This document shows positions 51,022-61,970 of a DNA stretch of 64,000 bases, piece after piece. The stretch covers positions 157,964 to 221,963 of the forward strand of contig WBMW01001510.1 of assembly GCA_013396635.1 (NCBI GenBank). Direction: 5' to 3'. The DNA is from Penelope pileata (Eukaryota; Chordata; Aves; Galliformes; Cracidae). The first letter of the stretch is position 1; each line of letters opens with the position of its first letter. The notes beneath the pieces were generated by a model. It searched no databases. It saw only the letters and a program-made list of their open reading frames with translations, and was not told the origin of the DNA. A program made the position numbers and the translations under genes.

Positions 51022-53583
51022 AACTCCTGGTTATTGCAAACTGGAGATCTCAAAGCAGGAATACTGTCAAGTTTAGGTGGTTGAGGGGGTCTAACCTTGC
51101 GTGAAGTGATCTGCACAGACACAGCAAATTCTCATCTGATTTCTTCCTCTGCCTGATCAAGTCTCTGTGCTGCAGAGTCTCCATTTCTGTGATGGTAGTA
51201 GGTCCCCAAGTACACTGAGCAGCCTCACCTGAGACCTCCACCCGTAACCTCTTCTCATTGTCCCAGGAGCCCCATTTCCATTTCAGCTCAGCCTTCACAC
51301 CAGAGTGATGCTGTATGAGTTACTTAGGCATATGGACCCCACAGATCTAGGTGCTGACTTAGCGCAGGCTAAGTGGCCTGACTTGCTGACTTATGATATG
51401 CTTTATCCCCATCATGGATGTGGACAGTGATATGGATTCCCAGTTGAACCTGGCTGCGATCTCTGGACCTGCCCTGATCAACTTGTTTGGGAGCTGTAGG
51501 ACAGGGCCCTGCTAAACATGAGGGTCCCCCTCCCCTCCCCTCCATTAGGGAGCAACCAGCCCTTGCTGCTCCCTGATACCAGGTGACAGGGATTTCAGCT
51601 TTCACCTGAGGGTGAAAGGTGGTTAAAGCTTTCCATGGGTGTCAGGTTAAGAAGACCCCAGCAAAGTAGGGAACAGATCTGCGCATTTCCTCTGTTCTTG
51701 TTCAGCAGTTTTGTTTCCCTGGCCTTGCTCCTCTTGTTTGCTGAGCATGATATCAGTGTGGTCCTTAGCTGCCATCAGTTGGCCTCTGTTTGGACTAGTT
51801 CAGCTTCTTATCTTGTAAGTAAGAGTTAATGTGGCAGAGTAACTTGGATTTGTAATCAAAGCTGTGTAGTGATGTAGGAGCTGGCCAGTGGATGTGGCCT
51901 TGTAAGTGGTTAGGCTGTGATCTCTGCATAAGGGATTTCTATTCCGTGTATTTCGAAGAACCAGCTTCAACGAAACAGATGGTTAAGGCCAGATAAAAAT
52001 GGATGGGAAAACTATAAATAGTTAAATTGACTTCTCTAGAAGTCAAGAATTCTCTTTCATTGGACATTTAGTCTTCTGAGCAGGTAACTTGACTCAGATT
52101 CGTAGTTTCCCGTTTAAGGTTTTCTGGGCTATAGCTGTACTGTCATTAGCATTGATGGCAAATTTCCCTAAGATCAAAAAGATGTCCTTAAAACAGCCAT
52201 CATCTGGACCATAGCAGACTTAATTGCTACCTTGTGTAAGAAGCTGTTTTTCTAGAATAGCAGCAAACCTGTACTGAAAGTCTGATTGTTCTGTTTGTGA
52301 AAGAGGCGCTTTGGATACAGGGTACAAACAACAAATCCAAGAAGCACATGGTGCTCCTTCTTGCTTGGATATGCAGCTGAACTGTGGTCTGTGGGAAGGT
52401 ACTGGAGCCTACCCTGAGACCACTGCAGTTTCTGCAATGTTGATGAGAATTCATTACTTCATTCCTTCTAGGTCTCCTTACTCTAAATTGCAGGTTTCCA
52501 AGTTGAATTGTTTTGGCTGTGACCTTTAGTCCTCAGTTTGAACTTTTTTTCATCATTTACAGATGTAACGGCTGTCACGGGCAAAACTCCATAGGTTTTT
52601 CTTTAATACTCAGATTGCTTCAGATACTTGTTTGAGTTTCTCATCCTCTTAAATCTCATCAAGTCTGATGCTCAGTTCAGTTAATTGCTGACCTCTTTCT
52701 AAATCAACTCTGTTTTCAGATATCCTTTGAATGTCATCCCTAATTTGTGTGGAGTTCATATGAGGCATCTGTGCAACTGTGGTCCACAGCACCAATGATC
52801 AAAAGCAATAATGTTTTTTTACATATTATTTCCCTTGGTGTTGTGCCCCTCTTGCTCTATTCCTTAAAAACAGTTTGTACCTAACTTGCCTTTTGTTAAG
52901 CTCATCTGCATCTTCTGTGGTGCCCTCTGAGAGATGAAGTGTTGAATGGCATGATTTTATGTTCCCTTCAAACCACTAGGACACTGTATTATTTGAAAGT
53001 GTGAAATAGAAAATAGTTACCAAAATAAAGGTGGTAATGTTTGCTACCTGCTGTCAGTCCTTAACCTGGTAAATCTTCTAAAGGGTAAAAGTGTGGTTGT
53101 GGTTCATTTCCTAATGAAGTTGTGTTGTGGCATAAAAATAGGAGTGTGCTTTCTATACGAGTATGACTGTGTTATAGCACTGTTTGTTCCCTTACAAGAT
53201 CTGGCTTATCACATGGAAAGGAAAGCAAGAGACTATTTCTTTGTTTGATCCATTTGTGTCATACCAAGTACATGTGATGTGCTAGTCAGAAGGAGTCCTT
53301 GTTCTTTTGAGGTTATAAAAGCCTCCCGAAGAGGCTCTTGATCTTGTTGTGTGTTATCAAGCATGTTGGAGATGTACTATTATGAAATGACTCTTCACAC
53401 ATCTATTATTTGAATTAAATATGAGCCAGTCTTACTTACTTTTTCCTACCTTCATCCAGTGTGCATTGGGTTAATCAGTTTTAAACAAGAAAATAATGTA
53501 AGCCCTGAACTGTGTTATTATTAAGAACATTTATTTTCCATCTGAGTGATAATATAACTAATATAAGTCAGTTCTATTGCTTC

Positions 53584-53624
53584 TATATATATATATATAT
53601 ATATATTTGTGTGTCTGTGTGTGT
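53584..53624. repeat. (TA)n-(GT)n compound microsatellite
   Basis: A 23-nt alternating TA tract is followed by GTGTGTCTGTGTGTG. It ends about 97 bp before the exon 6 acceptor and so lies just upstream of its likely branch-point region. Confidence 0.92.
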
Positions 53625-53720
53625 TGTGATCTTGGAATGCCCTCTTTGTTTTATTGCTACTGGTGATAAATGTAAATTTGTCTGACTAACAAGATGGTGC
53701 TGTTTATTCTTTTGCTATAG

Positions 53721-53791
53721 ATATCCCTGAGGAAGAAGCCAGATACTGGACCAGAAAATTAGAACAAATAAATTCACTGGGAGATGATGAG
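53721..53791 (+). CDS. UNC13B: UNC13B coding exon 6 (residues 132-155)
   Basis: This 71-nt exon follows TTTTGCTATAG and ends at a consensus donor (GAG then GTAAGT). With the base carried over from exon 5 it encodes DIPEEEARYWTRKLEQINSL and then GDDE. The DIPEEEARYW signature is shared by Munc13-1 and Munc13-2; the predicted segment is charged and helical, just after the C2A domain. It enters in phase 1 and exits in phase 0. A TA/GT microsatellite ends about 97 bp upstream of the acceptor, close to the expected branch-point region. Confidence 0.95.
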
Positions 53792-56700
53792 GTAAGTACC
53801 TGATCTGAAAATGAATATAGCCCTGAATACCCTTTAGCTTGCATTTATTCATTGTATTGGATCCCTGCGATTAAGGTAACTGCTAAATGTTAGTTGTTTA
53901 CAAGTTTTCTGTGAACCATTTACAGAATGGTTTCATCAAGTATACTGTTACTGTTAAGCAGAGAAACATTTTTCCCAATATTTCTCCACATAGAGAACTG
54001 TTCTGTTGTTCCATGTATGCACAAAAGTTAGTATCATAGCATCACGGAATGGCTTGGATTGGAAGAGTGATTAAAGACCCCCTGCCGTGGACAGAGTTGC
54101 CCCCCACCAGATCAGGCTGCCTGGGGCCCCATCCAACCTGGCCTTGAGCACCTCCGGGGATAGGGCATCCACAGCTCTCTGTGCAGCCTGTGCCAGGGCC
54201 TCACCACCCTCTGAGTAAAGAATTTCCTCTTAATGTCTAATCTAAATCTCCCCTCTTTTAGTTTAAATCCATTCTCCCTTGTCCTATTAGTATTAGAGTA
54301 CCACGCTTTATCTCACAAGTGAGTGAAACAATTTTTGAAAGGCTGTAATAGCTTCTCTTTGTTTGTGGAATCAAATTAAAAAAGAATATTTTTGCGCTTA
54401 GCTTCTTTTGGGAAGTAGATAAAACAAGATACTGAATGTCTTTTGAAACTGATACACTGTTGAAGGGAAAACTTTTGTCCTAATCCAGTTGTTAGTGGTT
54501 CAATTTATGAATCTTGTTCTTTAATACCTGCTAGCTATGTCTTTGTTTTCCTGGGTTTTCTTAGTGTTTAGTTGGCTAAACCACTACAAAACCAAAGGTT
54601 ATGGTTTTTATTAGAGAGCCTGAAGCAGTTTAGTTCTATTATTGAGAACTTTCTTTACACTTCATACTATTGCACTGTCTGCAAAGTAACATTTCATCTA
54701 CTAATGCCTGCAGCAGAAGTTTAGCATTTCTTACCTCTCGTGTGTTCATGTCAAGATTGTGACTATGAGAGTGGTGCTTGTTTAAATTCTTAGTAATCTC
54801 TTTCCTTAGTAAGATATATTGCAAAGCATTCTGTCAGTGGCTTCAGGAAGTTTTTGTTATGGAATTTTTCATCTCCTCTTCTCCAATCATTTTTACTGTG
54901 GAGATGGAAAAAATGAGGTGACTTTTCTTTTTGACTGAGGCAGTCAAAAAGTACAGTACTTGGGCAGATAAAAACATAATTGCTTGAAGGCAACCTGTCC
55001 TGCCTTCTTAGAATTTTGAGAACCTCTTGGAGTTAATGGAAGACTTAGTCTGTGGTTTGGCGTGTCAGTGATACTGCTGTGCTCCTCTGGACTGCAGCAG
55101 AAGTCTGTGCCCAGTACTTCAGTGAAGCACAGATGCCCTCTAGTGCTTCACTGAACCTGTGTTTGCTGAAAGATGTCCTGAGCTTTGTGAGACTTCCCTT
55201 TTCCTGGAATTGCCACCCGTCTACATGCTGAGTGCATGCTTTCACTAAATACTAGTAACAAAATCATATCCCTGTGACAAAATAATCATAAATTTATTGG
55301 GGATATTCCCTTTCACCAGTGAGAATTAAAATGTGAGAACACTTCCCTAGTGTCTGACAGTGACCCAGAGTGGTGATACCTCTCTTGCATTTTTTCTTAA
55401 TTTACAGTGACGTATAGCTCTAACTTCCAGTGCCAGTATCTTTGTATTTAACAACACTTGACTGATTTTTCTTCTGTGGATGTTGGTTGCATTTTGAACC
55501 CACCTCGGTCAGTTTTGTAGCAAGGAATTCAGCAACTTAATTGTGTGTAGCCTGATGAAATAACTTGTTTGCTGTGAGCAAACAACCCCCTTTGTTGTGG
55601 AACCAGCTGGGAGCAGGTTTATTTGGAGAAACTGAATGGCTGATCCTCATTCACCCTGTGCCACTCAGCTCTACAAATCTCTCCTTCTGCTTGGCTTTTG
55701 GTCTGTGTGGTGGTATTTCATACAGGAAAGTTTTGTCTTCATCTTCTGTGCATAAAGTTTAGCTATCTGAATGGCTGAAGAGACTGAAGTTGCACAACAA
55801 TATTGAAGATGCAGGTTAATCTGGAGTTTGTATGGTGTCATAAAATGCTTTCTAGTTGCTATTCCTACAAACACTTAATGTTCTCTTTTCATTTTGGGAC
55901 TGATAGCCTTTGGGCTGATGTCAGCATGCAGGAAACTGCATTTTTTGGATCTGAGTATGTTTCTTCAGAAGCTGTTGCTGTGCCATGCCACTGAAATTGC
56001 TCATCAACAGTCTTTCTTTCACCAATTTGTCAACCAGTTACTGCTATGAGATCCAATAGCTGTTGTTTTCACCAGCTTGAATAACTCACTGAGTATGTGC
56101 GTTTTAAATAGCAGAGATTTGAAGATGGCCACGGCCCAGTCTGCAGGTTGCCACCCTCCGTGTAATGAACTCGTCATTCATCCTTACCAATATATGGAGA
56201 GGATGTCTGGCAGCCCTGTTCTACAGATTGCGACACCAGCTTGCGAAGATTGCCACTTCCTTTGTCTTTGGACCCTTTATACTTAGCAAAGACTCTTCTC
56301 TTTATTTTGCCCAATTGTCCTAATTTTCTCATCTCTTTGTAGTAAAACACAGAGGAGAACAACAAAATACAACCACTGGCATTCCCACAGGGAACGCTTT
56401 GATGCTGTCACAAACAGCTTCGTAAAAAGTCAGAGCTTGTTAATTGAAATATTTCAGTGTTTTCTAATTTAGTATTAAATGAGATGCAAGAATTCTTCAC
56501 TTTAGACATACAGTGGATCACAGAAGAGTTTGTATGTGCTGAACAGGCAAACATAGTGTTACTACCCTTCTGGGCATGCTAATTATCCAGCCACTGCGGT
56601 CTCCTATTGCAATGTTGCTGTGAATGTTTGTTTTTGAGCTGTTGAAACCATAGTGGGGTGTAAGAAACAGTTCTGAGCTCCCAGCAATAGTGACATTGTG

Positions 56701-56997
56701 AGAATCAGATCTTTTAGATTTCTAATCTGAGCTCTCCAAACTGAGGATAGGGCACGTGCTTGTAGTAAAAAGACTTTACCATAACCACGTGTGCGGTTTT
56801 TAACATCTGGTTTTAGTATAAAAAAGAAAAGACATCTGGGAGTAAGTTTGAATATGGATATTAATGAGAATACTTAGTAATATGATACAACCAGGTATTG
56901 TTTTCTCTGAACTGTTGCTTATAGTACTCTGAAAACTATTTCATAAAGTTACCATTTACTTTTTTAATTGTGTCCCTTCTCATTTTTTTTCCTTCAG
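53792..56997 (+). other. UNC13B: UNC13B intron 6
   Basis: A 3.2 kb intron from GTAAGT to a strong T-rich CCTTCAG acceptor. It contains a minus-strand CR1 near its start; the rest shows nothing I can name. Confidence 0.8.
54031..54300 (-). mobile_element. CR1 LINE 3' fragment, minus strand
   Basis: On the plus strand it starts at ATCATAGCATCACGGAATGG and continues through GGCCTTGAGCACCTCCGGGG and GCCAGGGCCTCACCACCCTC to TCTCCCTTGTCCTATTAG, the reverse complement of a CR1 3' region. It is 5'-truncated and non-coding, about 240 bp downstream of exon 6. The right segment of the intron 1 pair (26.7-26.9 kb) carries the same 3' sequence type in the opposite orientation. Confidence 0.93.
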
Positions 56998-57055
56998 TAT
57001 TCTTTTCAGGAGGAAGTCCAGAAGAAACCATTGCCCAGTGCTGCCTCCCAGTGTT
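56998..57055 (+). CDS. UNC13B: UNC13B coding exon 7 (residues 156-174 and first base of 175)
   Basis: A strong T-rich tract ending CCTTCAG precedes a 58-nt exon encoding YSFQEEVQKKPLPSAASQC, and a consensus donor (TGTT then GTAAGT) follows. The YSFQ-E-KPLP pattern and the Gln-Cys end match the Munc13-1/Munc13-2 linker after DIPEEEARYW. The exon exits in phase 1. This is the last coding exon I can place; the rest of the linker and the C1, C2B, MUN and C2C modules must be encoded to the right of the window or in an exon I did not recognise. Confidence 0.9.
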
Positions 57056-59460
57056 GTAAGTCAGACTTCATTTTTTCCTCTAAGTTTTTTTTTTTTTTTG
57101 CCTTTCAGTGCACTTCACTTGCTTGTCTGGTTAGTTATGAGATGATAGTACAACTGTTCAACAATTTCTTGTTTTAAATGCTGAAGTTTCTGAATCAAAA
57201 CCTTTTGTTAGTTATGAAAACCATGTTTTAAAGATTCTTATGCTAGAAAGTGAAATCAGGTACTAGAGTCTCTAACTTGTTTGTTTGTCCTCATGTGTTA
57301 GGAACACAAAATGTTCAGTCACTTAGATTCCCAGACCCCTTTAATATCAATGCAGATAAGAGACTTAGATGCTGAATTTTCCTTATATAACTGAGCCAAG
57401 CTGTGTTCTCTTTAACATCTTCTGTTGGATATTATTTTTATAACTTCTGAAGTTTTAAGAGGAGAAGAATAGATGGAGTTGGAAGTCCTGCCAGTAGCCC
57501 GTTTAAAAAGCATCTTAGGCTTGTGTACTTGATATTATTTATAATGCTATGCTGATGGATGAAGAATATTTTACTAGTTTCTGCTTATCTCATCTTGTTT
57601 TTAGAGGCACAAAAAATGCAAGAATAGGAACATAGCATAGTACAAACTATATCTACTTGTCTGGAAAATCAGATTTCTGAAACACTTCTTTTAACATATT
57701 GTAGATGAAAGCTCAGTGATACCTCTTATGAATGTACTTTAGACAACACTATTAATAAAATTCAAGATTTGTAATTTAAAGAAATCTTTTATCCTCTACC
57801 TAAAACCTTACAAGGCTTGCATATTACACTTTACAGGCTCTTTATCTGTTAGGTTGGTTATAAGATCTCTACAAAGCTTTTAACATTAGGAAATGTTAAT
57901 TACTGTTTTCCTTTATTTTTGAGTGAGTAAAACTAACTTTTCTGTGTAGGTTTTTTTGTTACTTTAAAACTGTTATGAAGAAAACGTGGACATTATCAAT
58001 TACCTAGGAAATCTGAAAGTGTTGTATAGCTGGAAAATGTACAAGGCTTTATGAAAGTATTCTAGCAGTGATACTCTAGGTAACACCAGATGTTTTTTTC
58101 TTCTCTAAAAGTGTGTATACAGAATAAAGCACTTACTAGAGTAAAATCAAGTATGGAAGAACACAATTGTTTTTAAAGCTTAAATATAAGAAATGTTGTT
58201 GAAGAAAGTGAAATATTATATGTATATATTAGCTTAGTATACAGAACTCTAGATGTCAGAAGATCAAAGAAAAACAGTTTGCTATAAAGTCTCCAAATAA
58301 TTAATGTATTACTTGCTGAAATTGCTTTCCTGTCTATTATCTCTTGGACTTTGCTGGAAGGCTGGTTTGGTTGACTATTTTAAATACTGTGAAGCATAGG
58401 TAAGGTAGGAGGAATGCTTCTGTGTAGGGAAAATAGCTGCACTTGTTCCCACAGCATGGTGCTTTCACATCCTCAAGCTATTGTGGCTGGTGTCTGTCCT
58501 GGAGGACCTGCTCACATCTTGCACACAGACCTACTACAGAATAGAGCTACAGCTGACCTTTGTGTTGTCTTTTAATAGCCTGCATCTTGATAGAAAGTGA
58601 CATTTTAAAATAATTAATTGAAGTCCTCTGATTTAAATATCACTTAATAATATCACATAAAAATTAATCATTCATAGAATTAAAACAGGCACTAGAATTG
58701 TGATGTTACATATTTAATAGCAGTACGTGGCTAATGTATTAAAGAATTTTCTAGTAATTCAATAAAGCTTGTGGTACTGTGTGTTCTTTTCTGCATATGA
58801 GAATCTGACATTTATGAATATCTAGTTGTTTCCGTGGTTAAATATGAAATGGTCATTTAATGTAGAAATGCTTTGGAAAATTGAGCTCTCTCTGCATTAC
58901 TCTGTGCATAAGAACTGTAAGCTTGCCTGGATGTGGCGTAGTCCTTTGGAACTTGAGAATTCAACCTAGAAGACGTATTGACTACGTCTCCGTATTGAAA
59001 GCTGCCCTGACCTTTGCATATGACGCAGGCACTCAACCCCCTTTTACATAGGAACAGAGTGGGTGTCCTTCCTGAACCTGAAACACTTTGAGCACAGACT
59101 GTTCTTTCTTAACATGTGGGTAAATAATTGATAGATGTATTTTTAGATATAATAAAAATATCCTCAGGAACTTGTTCAGTTTTCCATCATGGTGTGCTAG
59201 ATGAGATCTGATTGCTGCTGGTAGCAGGATGCAGTCATCTGGACAGCAGGACTCTCTAGAAAGAGCAGAAAACCAACTGTAGTTTTTGCTTCGTGAGAGT
59301 ATCTTTCCAAATACCACTTTTTTTTTTTTTGGTATGAAAAAAGAAACCTGAAAACTTCGTACACCATTGAACAAAAGTGCACCAAAACACTGCATATAGC
59401 TTATGTTTCGAGAAACAACTTTACATCTGATCTCACGTAGCAGTACCTTGGGTCAGTCTT
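57056..59460 (+). other. UNC13B: UNC13B intron 7, first segment
   Basis: AT-rich intronic DNA after the exon 7 donor (GTAAGT), with a T run at 57085-57099. No exon was recognised. AATAAA motifs occur, for example near 58761, but there is no coding end nearby to make them polyadenylation sites. Confidence 0.7.
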
Positions 59461-60600
59461 AAAATCATAGAATATCCCAAGTTGGAAGGCACCAAAAAGG
59501 ATCACAAAATCCAACCCCTGGTTTCACACAGGACCACCTAAAACCCAAACGCTGTATCTGAGAGAATTTTCCAAATGCTCCCTGAACTCCAGCAGCGTGG
59601 GGCCGTGCCCACTGCCCTGGGCAGCCTGTGCCATGCCCACCCCTCTCTGGTGAAGAACCTTTTCCTCACACCCACCTGACCCTCCCCTGACACAGCTCCA
59701 TGCCGTTCCCTCGGGCCCTGTTGCTGTCCCCAGAGAGCAGAGCTCAGCGCTGCCCCTGCGCTCCTGTGAGGAGCTGTAGGCCGCCATGAGGCCTCCCCTC
59801 AGCCTCCTCTGCTCTGGGCCCAACAGACCACAGGGCCTCAGCCGCTCCTCACACGTTTTGCTCTCCAGACCCTTCCCCATCTTTTTAGTCCTCCTTTGGA
59901 TGCTCTCTAATGATTTTCTGTCCTCCTTATATTGTGGCACCCAAAACTACCCACAGTGCTCGAGATGAGGCCGCATAAGTGCAGAGTGGAACAATCCCTT
60001 TCCTCGCCTGGCAGTGCCTGCTGCACCCAAGGGCATGGTTGGCTTTTTTGGCTGCACACTGCTGGCTCAGATTCAACTTGCTGTTGACCAGAACGCCCAG
60101 ATCTCTTTCCATGGTGCTGCTCTCCAATCTCTTGTCCTCCAGTCTGCACTGGGCTGCCCCATCCCAGGTGCGGAATCCACCTATTGAACTTCATGAACTT
60201 CGTGGTGATTGAGCCCTGCGACTAGTTGAGATTTCTCTGCTGGGTCTCTCTGCCCTCAAGGGAGTCAACATCTCCTCCATATTTAGTGTAATCATCAGAC
60301 ATGGACACAGGACTTGAAAGTATGCCAAGTAATTAATGAAAACATGAAAGAGAACTGGCCCTAAAATGGATCCCTGCAGATCCCTACTAGTGACTGACCA
60401 ACAACTTGATGTAACCCCATTTACTGTAACCCTTTGAGCCCAACTCATCAGCCAATTGCTCAGCCATTGCATTATATTTTTGTCTAGCTGTATGCCAAAC
60501 ATTTTGTCCAGTAAGGTACTGTGGGAAATGGTTTCAAAAGCTTTGCTGAAGTCCAAAAAGATTGCATCAATTGGCTTCCCTCTTGGGGAATCTTGGTCTG
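59461..60600 (-). mobile_element. CR1 LINE, longest copy in window, minus strand
   Basis: Read on the minus strand, this begins within the reverse transcriptase domain (DFSKAFETISHSTLLDK, then RVTVNGVTSSCWSVTSRDLQ and GSILGPVLFHVFINYL), passes through MERDLGVLVNSKLNLSQQCA and ESIQRRTKKMGKGLESKT, and ends at the 3' tail whose complement is AAAATCATAGAATATCCCAA. The parts are in different frames with stops, and the N-terminal endonuclease and 5' end are missing, so it cannot move by itself. The 5' boundary near 60600 is approximate. Confidence 0.94.
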
Positions 60601-61891
60601 ACTTGTTGGAGATGGTACTTTTAGGACACTTCTCTCTCCCAGTTAACCTATGTTCCCTGGTAGAACTGTGTTATTTTTCAGGGAGAGTGCCTGCATGTGC
60701 CTCTGGTGTTGTGCTTTGTCTTCCTGCAACTGTCAAAAGGCTCCTATGGATCTTTGTTCTAGCTAGAGTCCTGCTCTAGCAGGAAGGAGCAGGTTCATTA
60801 AAAGTGGAAACGCCTACCCTTATGTTTTTATATTAGTTATTAGATTGTAGTTTTGCTCTGCTCTGCTCCTGTGTTCTCACATCAGACCCCTTTCTCAAAC
60901 ACCTTCTCTCATGGTTGTTTCCCTGTTTCCTGCCTGGTCATGTCTTGTGTTGCACAGGCACTAGAGAGGGGAAGAAGGATGAGGCGGTGTACAGGAAAAG
61001 ACAGCCACTTCTAAAAGCCAACATCTTGCCTGTGGAGATGGCTTCTCAGTTCTGGTGATGTGTGGGCTGCTGCCTTAACATTGTGTCGTGGGAAATCTCA
61101 GCCCAGACTAGGTGCTCTATTTTTTCCCAAGATTATGGATCTTTCCTTTTTGTTCTTAGAAAAATCAAACCTATGATTATTGATGTAATGCACGGTTTGG
61201 ACTTCTTGCCTATTCTTAGAAGAAATAGGCAGCTCTGATCTTGTACATGTAGTCTTTTCAAATTCAGCTAAACACTTTCTGCCTCTTTCTTCCTTGTACT
61301 TGGTCATTTTATTTTTACTCTCAACTTCTGTGCTTCTCTAAATATTTTTCCTGCCCCAGCAAGATCGCATGCTACCAATTGATTTAAATTCTGGTGATCC
61401 CAACCAATAAGCAAAGCACTGTAGTGCTCATGGATTCCATAATTCCAGAACCATATTTCTTAATTTCCTGATACCTCATTGTTGGATAATTGCAGCATCC
61501 TTGTAATTGGCTTTTACCCACAACCTGAAACTGAATGTAAATTAAAAAGAAAGCAAACTTTTACTGTCTGGAAATTCACTTTAGATGAAGCAAGTGGGAA
61601 AAAATGTTATTTGATTACTTAGAGCTTACTGACTCAATAAAAGTCAAAATTATTTACTGTTGTAGGTATAGATTTATTTTCCTTGCATGCTCAAGATCAT
61701 TTCTAACAGTATAAAACTCCATTATAATTCATTAGTGAGTCACTCTGTCAGTATTTTAAATGAAGCTCTGGTTTTGAACAGACAGCAAATGAGCATGAGA
61801 AAGGTACTCTGTATCTTTGGGGAGAATATCTGTCTGTCTTGGTTTATATTAGCTACTGTAATGCTGCTGTATACCTTTTTTCAGGGAGTTT
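60601..61891 (+). other. UNC13B: UNC13B intron 7, second segment
   Basis: Ordinary intronic sequence between two CR1 fragments; an AATAAA occurs near 61636. No exon or RNA gene was recognised. Confidence 0.65.
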
Positions 61892-61970
61892 ACGAATCGT
61901 AAAATGGCTTAGGTTGGAGGGAACTTTAAAGAGTACCTGGTTCCAACACTCCTGCCAGGCAAATCTGATA
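61892..61970 (-). mobile_element. Short CR1 3' remnant, minus strand
   Basis: GAATCGTAAAATGGCTTAGG followed by TTGGAGGGAACTTTAAAGAG resembles the complement of a CR1 3' end (consensus-like AATCATAGAATGGCTTGGGTTGGAAG...). It is short and diverged, and its right limit is uncertain. Confidence 0.7.

Larger units (their letters stand above)
46437..53720 (+). other. UNC13B: UNC13B intron 5
   Basis: A 7.3 kb intron. It contains a T run plus (GT)7 at 47179-47204, a T-rich tract at 49558-49581, a repeat/hairpin cluster at 50062-50136, a pair of hairpins at 50889-50933, a CR1 3' remnant at 50958-51021 and a TA/GT microsatellite at 53584-53624. I recognised no further exon. Confidence 0.75.

Noticed and set aside
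59524..60556. Minus-strand frames as an antisense gene inside UNC13B
   Set aside because: They are frameshifted pieces of one CR1 element, shown by reverse transcriptase motifs and the 3' tail.
61623..61645. AATAAA motif in intron 7 as a polyadenylation site
   Set aside because: No coding end or terminal exon precedes it, and the hexamer is common by chance in AT-rich introns.
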